A stretch of DNA of 64,000 nt from Nymphaea colorata (lineage: Eukaryota > Streptophyta > Magnoliopsida > Nymphaeales > Nymphaeaceae). The stretch is from assembly GCF_008831285.2 (NCBI RefSeq), contig NC_045145.1:4564723-4628722 (forward strand), written 5' to 3'. Within the stretch, counting starts at the first letter, position 1. Each line of letters opens with the position of its first letter. The notes below the pieces were generated by a model, which worked only from the letters and a program-made list of their open reading frames with translations, was not told where the DNA came from and did not search any database. Shown here piece by piece: positions 1 to 11,800 of this stretch. Both the position numbers and the translations under genes were made by a program.

Positions 1-290
1 ACGACAACTTATGAAATCTGTCAGCTGCAAGAACGGTACGCTTCCTAATTATTTGCAACACCAACTGGTGGGTGCTCTAACTCAATGTTGGACATATTCT
101 AATTATCTGCATACTTTCAACTTCAAAAGGAAAAGGGGAACATTTGAACATATTCAATAGCATATATTTCTTATTTCTTTGTTAACCCTACATAATTAGG
201 TTACTTGATTAAATGGATAGTTTTGTGCAGTGACACATGGGAATAGGGCAGTGGTATTCAAGACATACTAACTCCTTCTTTCTTTAACCG
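1..290. other. Intergenic, nothing recognised
   Basis: AT-rich non-coding DNA with no long reading frame, repeat or structural motif that I can recognise. Confidence 0.5.
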
Positions 291-555
291 TAGGGATGTC
301 AACGGATCTGATTCAAATTGGATGTACCCTTAACTATATCTTTTTTTTTTTTTATATTCACATATTTGTATTTGAATACGAACAAAGAAAAGTCATATCT
401 GAATGTGAATCCAATATCCGGTTTTACAATTGGCCGATTTCTAAAATGGAAGAGTAGTAGATATATGATATTTTATGTATATCCATACCCAAATCCAACC
501 GGTTGCTATTTCTTAAATTTGAATCAGTTCCGAGTTTTTAATCAGATACTAATTT

Positions 556-651
<96 letters not shown>

Positions 652-680
652 GATCCAAATAGGATATGTTGGTATCCTTA
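291..680. mobile_element. Possible hAT-type MITE interrupted by a TA microsatellite
   Basis: The left end begins TAGGGATGTCAACGGATC and the right end, read on the minus strand, begins TAAGGATACCAACATATCC, so the termini are imperfect inverted repeats. The flanking 8-mers TTTAACCG (283-290) and CCTAACGG (681-688) match at 5 of 8 positions, which could be a decayed 8-bp target duplication as hAT elements make. No transposase is encoded. A related terminus, TAGAGATGTCAACGGATC on the minus strand, ends at 14915. Confidence 0.4.
556..649. repeat. (TA)n microsatellite
   Basis: Nearly pure alternating TA with one small interruption. It generates a spurious Tyr-Ile repeat reading frame on the plus strand that should not be taken as a gene. 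Confidence 0.95.
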
Positions 681-958
681 CCTAACGGGAGTGAAAAAGA
701 ACAAAAAAATAGAAGAATGAGGAAAATAAAAAGTGAGAGAGTGAAAGAGGGAAAAGGAGCTAAAAGATATGTAGAGAGAGAGAGAGTATGTCTTTAGATC
801 CAAATTAATGCATGCTAACATGGTTTTTCTTTTGACAAGTTGAATTGAGACAACCATGCCTAGAATCTCAGGATCCGGGTCCAGGGTCAGCATCTACTGA
901 TCAGGCGCAGGCTACTATAATACATATGTAAAACGTATGATTCAAATGAACTAGTATG

Positions 959-970
959 ATACACACACAC

Positions 971-1006
<36 letters not shown>

Positions 1007-1034
1007 CACACACACACACACATATATATATACA
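959..1034. repeat. Compound (AC)n-(TA)n-(CA)n microsatellite
   Basis: AC dinucleotides, then a TA run, then CA dinucleotides and a short TA run. Reading frames across it are low-complexity artefacts. Confidence 0.9.
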
Positions 1035-1135
1035 CCTGAGTTGCATGAACCAGTGTGTATATATAATATAAATCTATTCAAACCTTAGCAGTAACCTTCA
1101 CTATCTCTGTGCATCAAAATCTCCTCCTCAGATAC

Positions 1136-1208
1136 ATGGCTACTATCTGTCGATCTGTTCTCATGTCATTACTATGCTTTGCAACTATGTGTGTTCTTCT
1201 CCTTCAAG
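1136..1208 (+). CDS. Possible first exon of a small secreted protein
   Basis: An ATG at 1136 opens a short frame that reads like a signal peptide: MATICRSVLMSLL followed by a hydrophobic stretch ending VLLLQ. It runs directly into a good plant 5' splice site (CAAG|GTAAGCC) near 1209. The nearest AG (about 1250) would make an intron under 50 bases, shorter than plants usually splice, so the downstream exon is not established. I do not recognise a family. It could be a real small-peptide gene, a decayed exon or chance. Confidence 0.22.
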
Positions 1209-1329
1209 GTAAGCCTGTATGTCCTTAGGCCTTACACTACCATCATTGCAGATTTGTGCTTTGGGACATGAGGAAGGGAAATTTGGCTGCAAGTTTCACA
1301 CAAGTTCCAGGCTTCTCTGGTGTCAACGT

Positions 1330-1543
1330 TTGCGAAGTGGTGTTTCCTAACCTGGTAAGACAAACACGGTGAAGGTGAAAAGGTCACCGTTCTGCGGAAT
1401 GTAGTGCTCACGTCGGTAGATGATCAGGGAAAAGTCATCCGAAGTAAACATTTGGGAAGTGGTATTTCCTCACCCTGGTACGACAAACACGGTGTGGGTG
1501 GAATGGTCACCGTTCTGCGGAATGCAGTGCTCACGTCGGTAGG
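1330..1543. repeat. Tandem duplication, about 121-bp period, two copies
   Basis: The stretch 1330-1422 is repeated at 1451-1543. Both copies contain GACAAACACGGTG and GTCACCGTTCTGCGGAATG in the same order with scattered substitutions. No protein family is recognised in either copy. Confidence 0.75.
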
Positions 1544-1572
1544 AGTCCGAAGTGTATATTTACTATTTAGTG

Positions 1573-1914
1573 GTATAATCACAAAAAACGCGTTGTGTTA
1601 CACGAAAAAATGCGAGAAAATGAAATGCATAAAACTTAAAAAAAAAAAACTTATTTTTTTTTTTTGAAAAAAAAAGTAACAATAACACTTTTTTTTCCTT
1701 TTTTCGTGTTTTTTTACTTTTTATTTTATTCATTTTTTTTATTTTTTATTTTTTATTTTTTATTTTTTATTTGTTACAAATTTACTTATCTTTTTTGATG
1801 TTTGTGTTATTGTTTTCTCACTTATTTTATTTTTTCTCATTTTTAGTTTTTAAATTTTTTTTAATTACTGTCTTTTTCCTTTTTTTGTTGTGAAGACGTT
1901 ATTTATAACTATAG
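1573..1914. mobile_element. AT-rich MITE, copy 1
   Basis: A very A/T-rich block whose ends resemble each other in inverted orientation: ATAATCACAAAAAACG at the left, and ATAGTTATAAATAACG when the right end is read on the minus strand. The interior, which includes ACTTATCTTTTTTGATGTTTG, matches the reverse complement of 13305-13657, so the two are inverted copies of one family. It has no coding capacity, and poly-T tracts dominate the inside. Confidence 0.5.
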
Positions 1915-2649
1915 TCTAACCACAACTTGGAAAAAACTCGTGGCAACGGGGAAACCAAAATTTTTTCATTAATGACACTAGTAACAAAAAAATTTATATT
2001 TTTAGGAATCATTTTTTTGGTCTGTGTGGGCAATTGCCCCCACACCTGCATCCACCCATAATTAACAGTCTTTACTTCTAGGGTAACATGAGGAACTGTA
2101 AACCGAATTTTGGTTGGGAATTAAATGGCCTGGCTTTGCATGGCGTCTTTGTTGGCTTTTAACTGCATTAACTCGTAATATTTCACTTTGTTTTAGTTGC
2201 TTGCATAAATTACCAATTATTTTATGACAGAAATTCTTTGTTGGTGCACTTGAGTTGGAAAGCAATTGTTTGAAAAACAACGGCGGAAGAAACCCTTTAC
2301 CCTTGCCACCCCAAAAAAGATAAAAAAATAAATAAATAAACAAATAAAATGAATGAACAAATAAATATCCCCTAACCACATACATAATTAATCATGTCTT
2401 TTGTATCTGCCCTCCTTTCCCGTGTGAATGCTACAGTTAGTTACATTTGGACATGTCAAAATTCAGCAGTTCATAAATTTGTCCTTCCACACAAACTAAC
2501 TATATGGCACCAAAATGACGTTCCTTTCTTCCCGATTGGTGCAATGGTTGTTACAGGAGCTGGTAGGCGTTCCCGTTTCAAATTCACCTATTGTCAATTA
2601 CTTGCATTTGCAAAAAATGTGTCACAATTGGAAGCATTACCATGTACCT
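1915..2649. other. Intergenic, no supported gene
   Basis: Open frames of about 100 residues occur on both strands (2062-2385 minus, 2394-2678 plus), but neither shows a known domain, a convincing start or splice context. I treat the interval as non-coding. Confidence 0.5.
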
Positions 2650-2651
2650 TG

Positions 2652-3530
2652 AGAGGTCGTTTGATTGCTGTCCACTGAGACAGGACAGACAGGACGTTCT
2701 GTCCATTACACCACTGTCATGTCCTCATGGATAATGGTGTTCCTTGTCCACCATTTGATGATTTTAAGAACATAACACTATGTTCTTCTTGTCCGGCGTT
2801 TGTTTCGTGTGTGTTTGTTTTGTCTGTCCTGTTTGACGTTTGTTTTTATCTTGTTTGATCTATCTGTTCTGTCTTATGTTTAATTATGTCTGACGTTTGT
2901 ACTGAACGAAACCTTCAATTTCAATATGTCATGTATTTATTTCCAGAGAATATTTTATTTACAAGTACAACTTCATTAGCAATAAATAAGAAAAAACAAA
3001 AAACTTAAAAGCCTTTTATCAGGAAGCAATACAAAACGCCAGTGAACAAAGGGGGAAACATTCACATCACATTGGAAGAGCGTGTACCCTTCACCTTAGT
3101 TTTGAAAGTATTTCAAATGAACTCTTCTTGTAAGGAGTAAAAGCATATATTTAATCAAATACAACAGAATGTCACAACCACAGTTGTGACGAAGCTTTTA
3201 CAAAGCTTTTATGAAAACCATATTAGGTTCGTCGATTTCGTTGATCATGTCCCAAAGTAAGGAGAAACATCGCTACTTGTTCTTCAATTGTGATTTCTCT
3301 TGCATCAAACAATAACTCTCTACTTTTTAGCAAATTGCATAACAATGCATATATTCGTTGATCTACCCTCAATTGATCTAAACAATTTTTGGGTGTTCGT
3401 GCATACAGTCATGCACAAATTGGGCTCCTGCTAGTCGATTAGTATGTACTAAATTTCTAGTAGGTCTACTTTGAGCTTTCAAGCATTCCATCATCAACCA
3501 CATAATAAGAATAAAGATAACTGGTCCATC
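2652..3530 (-). mobile_element. PIF/Harbinger-type DNA transposon remnant
   Basis: On the minus strand from about 3530 to 3225 a decayed reading frame encodes the N-terminal part of a PIF/Harbinger (DDE_Tnp_4, ALP1-like) nuclease. Diagnostic pieces are HDCMHEHPKNC, LDQLRVDQRIYALLCNLL, then ITIEEQVAMFL and GHDQRNR, close to the family pattern in which 'EQVAMFL..GH..RNR' follows an 'LC.LL' helix. A one-base frameshift lies in an A run near 3390, a stop follows about 3222, and the catalytic DDE part is absent. The left end (about 2652-2672, GGTCGTTTGATTGCTGTCC) resembles a PIF/Harbinger or Tourist-type terminal repeat. No matching right terminus was found, so the boundaries are approximate. Confidence 0.6.
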
Positions 3531-3701
3531 CTGATAATAAATACACAAATTTCATGAGAATAAACACTATTTAATTACAAATAATTGTAAAATGAAAAAT
3601 AATTGCAAGCATGAGTTCATAGCAATTTACTATATATTGTAAATTATAAACAATTAAAAACATAAAAAATACACTATTATGAACAATTATTATATCACAA
3701 A

Positions 3702-5398
3702 TTACAATGTAAGCATGAACCTGCTTACACAATCCCAAGTTAGCAAGGTCGGCAATTGCTGACAGTCCATTAACCGACAGAGCTGCATCCATTTTGTTGG
3801 TTGATCCCCAGTTACCATCTTTATCATCAATTTCGTAGCATTTTCTGCTTGGCCATTCATTATATACCTTGAAATCATGGAACTCCAAGTAACTTGACTC
3901 CTTTGGGACATCAAAGAAAATATCATCTCTGCAGATTGCATGTCACCACACTTAAAATATACTGATATTAAAGAATTTCCAATATGAAGTTCAAACCCCA
4001 GACCCCAAAGAATAATTTGATTATGGACGATCTTAAGTTTTTGTAGATCACCTAACACTGCACATGCACTAAGCAGAGCGACCATTGAAACCATGTCGGG
4101 TTCAACATTTGCACTTCTCATCTGCCAGAAGAACTTCAGAGCATTAACAGGACAACCAGCAGAACCATACATGTTGATCATTGTGGTCCAACTGATCACA
4201 TCTTTCACCTGCATTATGTTGAATAGCTTAGATGCATCATCAATGGCTCCAATGCTCGAATACATTTCCAAGAGTGCATTACCTACTTTAAGGTGTGCAT
4301 CAATTCTGAGTTTAACAGTAAAGCTATGAATGCATCTGCACAGTTTTTCTGACCCCAGCCCAGCACAAGCAGAGATCAGACTCAACATTGTCACTAAATT
4401 AGGTCTCAAATCCAACAATTGGACTTTCTTAAACAATGGCACAACATCACCAAACAAGCAACGATTCACTGACCCAGAGATAATGGAATTCCATGTAGCT
4501 ATATTAGGTTCAAGAACTTCCCCTCCCCAAGAGCTCGATGAGAGCCATTAATACATCCACATTTCACATACATGTCCACCAAAGAGGTCCTTACGAAAGA
4601 ATCACCTGCCAAACCACTTTTTATAACGCAACCATGGATGCAAGAACCAAGACTCAAATCGATAAGGCGAGCTGAAGATCCAATCAGGCTGACCATGATG
4701 AATGAATTAAAAGAGAATTCCTCATATCGCATCCGAGAAAACAAACTCATAGCCTCCCCATCATATCCATTATGGATGTATTTGGAGATCATCAAAGACC
4801 AAACCACCTCGTTTCTTTCAGACATTTTGTCAAATACTTGGTGAGCAGAGTCTATGCAGCCCAGACCACCGTACATGTGGATGAGTTCAGCACAAACATA
4901 GAAGTTACGCAACATCTCGCCATCAATTTTGTAAACTAGCGTCAATAGCTTCGGTATGGCGATTATTTCTCTGTCCTTCCCTGAAAAGCGATAGAAATAG
5001 AAAACGATGGCGAAAGAACGTGAGGCAAGACGAGAAAGGAACCTAAAGCAAGAAAAAAGAGGAAGGGGGGGACCAGAACCTGGGGAAGAAGGGGAGACGT
5101 AGGAGGGAAGGAGGGTCGGGAGAACGGATCGGAACCTCGTCTCCAAGGGATCGAGGTCGGGCTGGGACTGCGACGAAGAAGACGGAGTGGAGGAGAACGA
5201 CGCAGCCACGTTCTTGCAGGCGATGCGCTCACCGAGATCCTGCTCTGTTAGGGGACAAAAAAATGGGGGCAGAGGAGAAGAGGAGAAAGGCAGGGGAGAT
5301 GGAGGCGGAGGTGGAGGAGAAGGAGATGGGGGCAAAGGTCGAGGGCTCGGGGTTGTCGGGGGGGGGTGGAATTTCTGTCCTGTCTCTTTCCGAACCAT
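3702..5398 (-). pseudogene. PLS-type pentatricopeptide repeat (PPR) gene, frameshifted and truncated
   Basis: PPR proteins bind organellar RNA and act in editing, splicing or stability. Two overlapping minus-strand frames make one PPR body. The first (5398-4499) has a low-complexity proline-rich start, doubtful as coding, then units such as ELIHMYGGLGCIDSAHQVFD and TSLVDMYVKCGCINGS. The second (to 3702) continues with NALLEMYSSIGAIDDASKLF, DVISWTTMINMYGSAGCPVN, PDMVSMVALLSACAVLGDLQ and NSLISVYFKCGDMQSAEMIF. The frame changes in a G-rich stretch near 4520-4530, and the stop at 4499-4501 would end translation there. A second shift near 3800 moves the next unit (LCKQVHAYI) into another frame. 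No E, E+ or DYW tail follows; the coding signal ends by about 3700. These are decay or base-call errors; I favour a pseudogene. Without RNA an intron near 4970 cannot be excluded. Confidence 0.75.
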
Positions 5399-5459
5399 GG
5401 AATTAGATTGGAGTTTCGGCTCTTATCTTTTTTCGGAGTTTGGATGAAATGCATCTCAC

Positions 5460-6600
5460 CTTAACCTTAACTAGTTGTGAGTTCAGCAACGGTTTTCGCC
5501 GTAGCTAAAAGGTTTTTTAGCATTTACTTCCTACGTTATGTTCAAATTAACATTTACTTTCTACAACCATATGAAATCAATGACTTTCGATCGTGCTCTT
5601 GGTTCTGTTAAAAAGCTGTCTCTGCTGGAAGATCGGCACAAGAGCCTATTGGCCCCGTTCAAGGCGCAGAGGTCCATACTGTACAGGGAAATGGAGCGGC
5701 TGGACACAACATAGTCGGGGGAAGGTGCTTCTCCCCCTTTGATTACGGCTGGTGCTGTGTAACGACCAAGCAGTGCTGGATTTCTCGAAGCGACTGCGAG
5801 ACCTACTACCCTAATTAACACCTAACTACTTCACCTTCACCACAGCCTGTTCCTAGCTAACCTCCTCACTGAAGTGTTTCCATGTCAAGAATGATAAAAA
5901 AGAATAAAGTTGACGATTCCTAGTAAAGGGTCTTAGACCAACTAGTGTGCATATTATCAAACTTTGGAAGTTTCCTTTGACTTGCTTTTGTTCTTTTTCC
6001 TGCAAGTTTTGCGGTTAGACAAAGTGCACTATCTGTGAAACTTAATTACAATGTGATCATTTGAAATGAGAATCAAGTAAAATTTATGTGCTTTTTATAA
6101 CATTTTTATACTTGCTTCACATTGTCTTTATATATGACAACAGTTCAAAATCAGATCCACAGATTGTGGCTGCAATTTGAGTGGGGCCTCTGTGTGCTTA
6201 CTATGCAGTTTTAGTTGCAAAACTTAGACCGATCTTCTTAGAAAAGAATAGGTTTTGAAGATATTCCGAGCTTTTTGTGATTCAGCTTACCTTAGCATTT
6301 GAGTGCTCATTCAATGTCATAAAAATAAGCACGGCAAGCTGCGTTCATAATCGGTGCTTAAACTGTTTTAACTTGCTGTTCTACTCTCGACAAATTTTAG
6401 TTTTAGTTCCGCTTTTTAACTTCAAGCATTACGTACATGTGCTTGACATGATAACAAGCAAGCTCAAACTCCGCTCCTTTGCTCCTTTCTTTATGAGTTA
6501 TGAGCTTGAGCTTGTGTTGGTTCGTTGCTAGCTCAAAAGGGCCAAGCCTGTGGACATCAAACTCCAGTTCAGGCGCTGGCGCCATTCCCTGCCCTCGAAA
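5460..6600. other. Intergenic, no recognised gene
   Basis: A plus-strand stretch near 5585-5705 can be read as an unrecognised peptide (RALGSVKKLSLLEDRHKS and onward) that soon meets a stop. The rest is AT-rich with no clear signal. Confidence 0.4.
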
Positions 6601-7320
6601 GAGATAATTAAGTTACTTCTGCTGTTCTTTTTGTTCTACAAAAACTTGGAAGGATACATGATGAAACCACTTTCATCATTGAAGCCTTCTTGAATTCCAA
6701 CACGTTGTCATGGGACACATAGTTCCTCCAGCACCAGATTTTCCACACTATGATATGAAAACATACTGCCCATTTGCAGTAACTCTAGAGAGAGCCTAGA
6801 ATTGAACCATATTTGCAAGGCCTGCAGAATGTCCAGCCATGAAATTGGCTTGCGACCAAACCTGTTAACTACTACCCCATTGCATACGTTTCTAGGAACC
6901 CCACAGGTTAAGATGGGATGTTTACTGTTTTTGTTCTTCCTTCCTGCACAAGAACCACCTGTTAGTCATATGGAAAACGCCATCTCATGAATCTCTCCAG
7001 AGTTTTGAGCTTTGCACGCTAAAACAGCAAGCTCATGGAGAAGCATGACTGATCCAGACCCAGTCTTTTTTCTTTGCCCGTCCCTCGAAAGCTTTTTCCT
7101 AGTGGCTCACCAAATTGGCCCACTACAAAGGTAAGGGACCTCTCCAGCCCCCCACACTAAGGAATCACCGCCACCACTAGTCCCCATGCTATGGGTTTCA
7201 TTCATGGCCTCCTTAGCAACAGTTCTCTCCACTAACAGATCACATCAGAATCTACCCCTGCCATCAGTCAACCCAAAATTTCGGCTTCTTACCATCCCCA
7301 ATTCTCTAAATCAGGTTGCT
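6600..7320 (-). mobile_element. Decayed LINE (non-LTR retrotransposon) 3' fragment
   Basis: Read on the minus strand, the DNA near 7300 gives IGDGKKPKFWVD-stop-WQG, close to the 'G.G..I.FW.D.W.G' motif that follows the reverse transcriptase in plant L1-type elements. Further on, near 6830-6690, come ISWLDILQALQIW and, in another frame, VWKIWCWRNYVSHDN, resembling the C-terminal 'W.IW..RN..F' signature. The remnant has stops and frame changes, and no catalytic RT motif was found upstream. Family assignment rests on short motifs only. Confidence 0.4.
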
Positions 7321-8600
7321 GCAGTATATTAGATTCCAGCCGACTCACATACCATGCCATGACCAAGAAATTTTCCACAGAGTCTTCATGGTTCATAAGC
7401 TTCACTTCCTTCTCAAATGTTCTTCTGGTTTTCGGTGAATTCCACCAGAATGATCATCTATCACATGAATTCTGTTTGTCTCATTTTTTCTTGTTTTAAA
7501 GGCATTCAACTTCAATGACGTTGAGCACTATCACCCTGTCTTAGTCATGAGTATAAGGACTAGCTAACAGGTTGCAATGATTGATAATTGTCCTTGGTTT
7601 CGAACTATGAAAGAACTTTTGTCCCGTTATGTGATCTTCAAGAATGTTATGTTGGCCGTTGGTCATCTTTGTTCTATGGCCAACGGTAGACAACTTTTCT
7701 TTAATTTTCCAAAGGCACTGCAAAGATTCTCCTTGCCTTATTTTCTCAGTGTTCTAATCGGTACCCGTTGAAGAAAATAGATGATCAGGAACTTCCCACC
7801 TCCATAGAGGCATGTATCTCTATCAATGACAAGTTTGTACTTTCCTTTCATCTTCCATGAGATGTTCACTTTTCCTGCTACTCTTCATTATAGCTATGAA
7901 AGGCCTTGCCACCCTCTTCAAAACAGATGCAAATGCAAACTTCACTGGTCCAGTTGAGCTTCACGAAATTTGCATTAAGCTCTCATAGTTTGCCAGTCAC
8001 GTATATATATTTATCAAGGCCACCATTTCACATATGTTTTATTCACCCCAATCGTGCATGCTTTTTCAATGAGTTCAAGTCTTATTATCAACAAATTAGC
8101 AAACAATGTTTAACATTGTTTAGTGTAGCTCTAAAAACGCCAGTAACAACACCTCACCTTGTTAGTTGCATTCACATACTTCTGCCTCCATCTTATTTGG
8201 GGATGCCATTAAAGTTGGACAGCCTGACCCCTTCAAATTAGTCTCCAATTGTTGAGAAGAAGTGGATTAAAAGGTCAAATTATTGTGCCATTGAGAAGTT
8301 TGTGCTATTGCTATTCGTGAGTGCGCCTTATTTGCATAAATTCTCTCCCTTAATTGGGAATGAACTACCTATCATTGTTATGTTATTCTTTCCAATCTCA
8401 TCACACATAATCTTCCTTTTCATTTTCTTCTAATTAGTTGCACAGCGCGCTCTGGATCATTCCTATAGCACAACCTCTCAGAAATAGTAAATCAAATAGG
8501 GATTTTACCTTCACGTGGATTTAGGCCTTATGTCAAACCATGTAGACAGTTGTATATATGTGTGTCTCTTTCGATTGATTGTGGTCTTACACCCACTCAC
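7320..8600. other. Intergenic, no recognised gene
   Basis: Only short open frames (7541-7723 minus, 7577-7771 plus, 7906-8241 plus) with no domain that I recognise. Part may be older transposon DNA continuous with the LINE remnant. Confidence 0.4.
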
Positions 8601-8613
8601 ATATTGTTGCAAC

Positions 8614-8755
8614 TAGGGCTGCATAACGAGCCAAGCTAACTCTGGTTCGACTCGAACTCACTTGAAAAAACTCGGCTCTTGATAAACTCAAACTCGCTCT
8701 AAAAAACTCCGCTCATGCTCGACTCATTTATAACGAGCCATGCTTAAGCTTACAA
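8614..8755. mobile_element. Single terminus of a TAGGGCTG hAT-type element
   Basis: Begins TAGGGCTGCATAACGAGCC and continues with degenerate CTCGACTC and ACTCGGCTC subterminal motifs, the same terminal family as the elements at 16290 and 30308. The opposite end is not found, so this is a truncated copy. It lies just beyond the 3' end of the polygalacturonase gene. Confidence 0.55.
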
Positions 8756-8890
8756 AGACACTTGAAATGATAAACTAGTCATCACGGTTGCAACTGATTT
8801 TGCTATATCACTGTGACAATTTGGATCCGCTTAGATTTTAGAAGATTTCTACATCTCTTGAAAACTGGCTTCTATGTCTGCTACGAACCT

Positions 8891-11800
8891 CTAGAGACAA
8901 GGGACACGGGGGGAGACGATGCTGCTAAACTGCCCTCGAGTGTTGGAGCAGTAGGCTCTCGTCTTCTCGTGGGGAACTGCAGCTGTCAAGTTCACGTCCC
9001 TCAGCAGAATTTCGGTGCAGGGGACGCTGCTACTGCACTTCAAGTTGATCGCCACATCACTCGTCGTCGTCCCGACTGCCCCAATGAAGCTCACACCCTG
9101 TATTTTCACAGCTTCTTTCTGAAAATTAACACAGTAAAATTCTACTTATGACAGTATACATTGCCTGCTCATGAGAATGGCGTCTCAATTGAATAAATCT
9201 ATTTGTGGTTTCTCCTTTGCTTCTCTATGCAACATATCTAATGATAATGTAATCAACCAACAAATCCATATTAAGCTTACCTAATGATTTCTAAAGTCGC
9301 AACCTTATCAAACTTAAGAAATATATATGTTCAAAAGAGATGTAGATTTGTCGTCCTTGGGATGCAGAGTCACTCGTTGGAGCTGATCAAATGCGAGAGA
9401 ACTACTTACATGAATTGGGCAACTCTTTTGGCCAGGACAGTAGTATTGATCAATGATTATTGGATTTTGGGCTCTCCAGAAACGAAGATTCATGAACACG
9501 ACGTTTGTCACCAATCCTCTGCCTCCCTGAAAATCAAACAGTGAGCTGATGAATGATGCTGGTCCTCTCCATTGATGTAGAGGTATCCACATGTAGAGGC
9601 AAAATTGGCAGTGACGATGGCGGATGCATCTTGAACGTTGATCAACTCTTAAGCTCCTTCACATTGGTGGTCTTAATGTAAGGGGACCTAAGTTATAGAA
9701 CTAACCTGCCATGTTTTGATCCGAGCACCATTCATAGTGTCAAAGAAATTAACATCTGTGACGCCAATATGATCCACTTTGTCCATTTGGCTGTATCTGC
9801 CTAGGCTTCCAATGCTGCAAATGGAAAATGAGATGATTAAGAAGGTCTGATTCTTTTAATGTTAATGGATGGGAAACCAGAGGAAACAAACCTGACGCCG
9901 TGACCTGGTCCGCAGGAGATACGGGATATATTAATGTGACTTGAACCAGCCAACATGGCAATGCAGTCATCCCCTGCAAAAGCCAGCAAAGATGTCAAGT
10001 AAGATACAAGTATTTCTTAAGAACACTTTCCATTGGATTGCTTGTTTGCAAGTTTTGTGCCTCCCACTGCATCTAATTGTCCCAAGAGGAGTAGCGAAGC
10101 TGACTAGACTGATAGGCTAGTGAAAGTTCCCAAGAGGAGTAGCGAAGCTGACTAGACTGATAGGCTAGTGAAAGTTTGGCCGTCAGTTCAATTCTCATAG
10201 GCACTACTTTTCTAAACTACAAACGTTGGATACATGGCACTCTAATTTGGCAGGTGTTTTGCTCCCAACCAAGGTTCCGAAGCAGCCTTAAATCTCAAGG
10301 GCAAGAAGAAAGGGGGAGGGGCTTCAGCCTCTTCCTTGTATTGATCTCTCTCCAAATTTTGAGTGAAAAACAGTGAAAAGAAGAAGAAAACCAACATGCC
10401 CAAATGAATAACAATATATATATATATATATACCTGTCCTTATGGTGCAGTCCTGGATACGCACATACTGAGAGCCACCCATATTGATACCATCTGTATT
10501 TGGGCTGTCCTTTGGTGCTATGATCTTGATGTTGGAGACGGTAACATCCTGGCTGAACCCAATCTTCACATGAACACCTTGGCTGTTGAGGGTGGTTATA
10601 CCACTCACTGAAACATGCTCGCATTGCATAATTTCAAGAGCCTGTACATTCAATGAAAACCCATCCAGTTAGTCGATGTCCTTAACTAATAAACAACTGC
10701 TATATGTTCTATCTTAAGGTAAATCGATCCAAATATCAGCCTCGCTCACTAAGCTTAGGCTTCAAATCTTTCACTGCTTTCAGTCTTGGAAAAGTGTGTT
10801 TCGTGTCATAGCAATCCAGCTCGAACTCTGTGTCTTTTAGCTCGAGTTTCTTTATGAGATTGAACATTCCATTGCTCATCATAAAAAACACGGGCGACAA
10901 GTTTGACAGATTCGAGCTTTGCTTCGATCACCTGGATTGATTATTACACTAGTAGCCCTCGTCAAAACTCCACTTACCGATGGTGCCCAGCTACAAGTCT
11001 GCAACAGTCGAGAAGAAAAAGAAAAAAAAATGGAGTTAGCAAAGAATGAATCTGTAAATCAAGCGCAAATGCAAGAAATCAGTTGTGCAACGTTGACTGC
11101 AAACGTCCCCTCTGCTTCGAATAGTCATCAATGTACACATGAACTGATTGGAAGCTGTTTGATCAACTTGATAAGTAATCTTCATCTTTAGGAAAACAAA
11201 AGGCTTTACAATGAATTTTAGTTAAACGAATTTAGTTTTCAGTGCTATTGAACAAACTATGAAAACGCACCTCTATTTGTTTTTTTTTAGTGTAAGTGGT
11301 GTAAAGAACAAAACTAAAATCGTAAATTTTGGATAGGAAAGGATTCGGTTAAAAGCTTAATTCATATATTTGATGAACTGCCTACATAGACATGTGTGTG
11401 TATGGGTGCTATGTTTATAATAAGGTAGTGGAACATGAGATACCTTGTCTTGTCGGCGTTTGCAATCCCACCAGGCGGATCCCATGCCATTGATCGTGCC
11501 CGTGCCATCGATGATCAAGTTGTGTACTTGGTAGAAAGAGAGCCAGTGTCCCATGTCATGGCCCTTCCAATGCGAGGGAGAGGCAGGTGCGGTTATATTC
11601 CCTAGAATCTGCAATTGCACCACAACGGAAGCACTACTTATACTTGAACAAGAACGGAGCAAGGAAGACGAAGTTGAAACACTGAAAGCAGGTATATATA
11701 TATATATATACCTGCTTTAGAGAGAGAGAGAGAGAGAGATTTACTTGGACGTGGATGAAATCTGAGCGGCAACGGCCTTTGAAGTAGACTGGACCAACCA

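Noticed and set aside
318-662. 114-residue plus-strand frame with long Tyr-Ile repeats
   Set aside because: It is a translation of the (TA)n microsatellite plus MITE-like DNA; not a gene.
2062-2678. Two frames of about 100 residues (minus and plus)
   Set aside because: No domain, splice context or conserved composition; expected by chance in this interval.
4093-5454. Several plus-strand and alternate-frame ORFs over the PPR body
   Set aside because: Shadows of the minus-strand PPR coding frame or of the GC-rich proline-coding stretch.
10919-11191. 90-residue plus-strand frame
   Set aside because: Lies antisense across intron 3, the 21-base exon and intron 4 of the polygalacturonase gene, with no domain.
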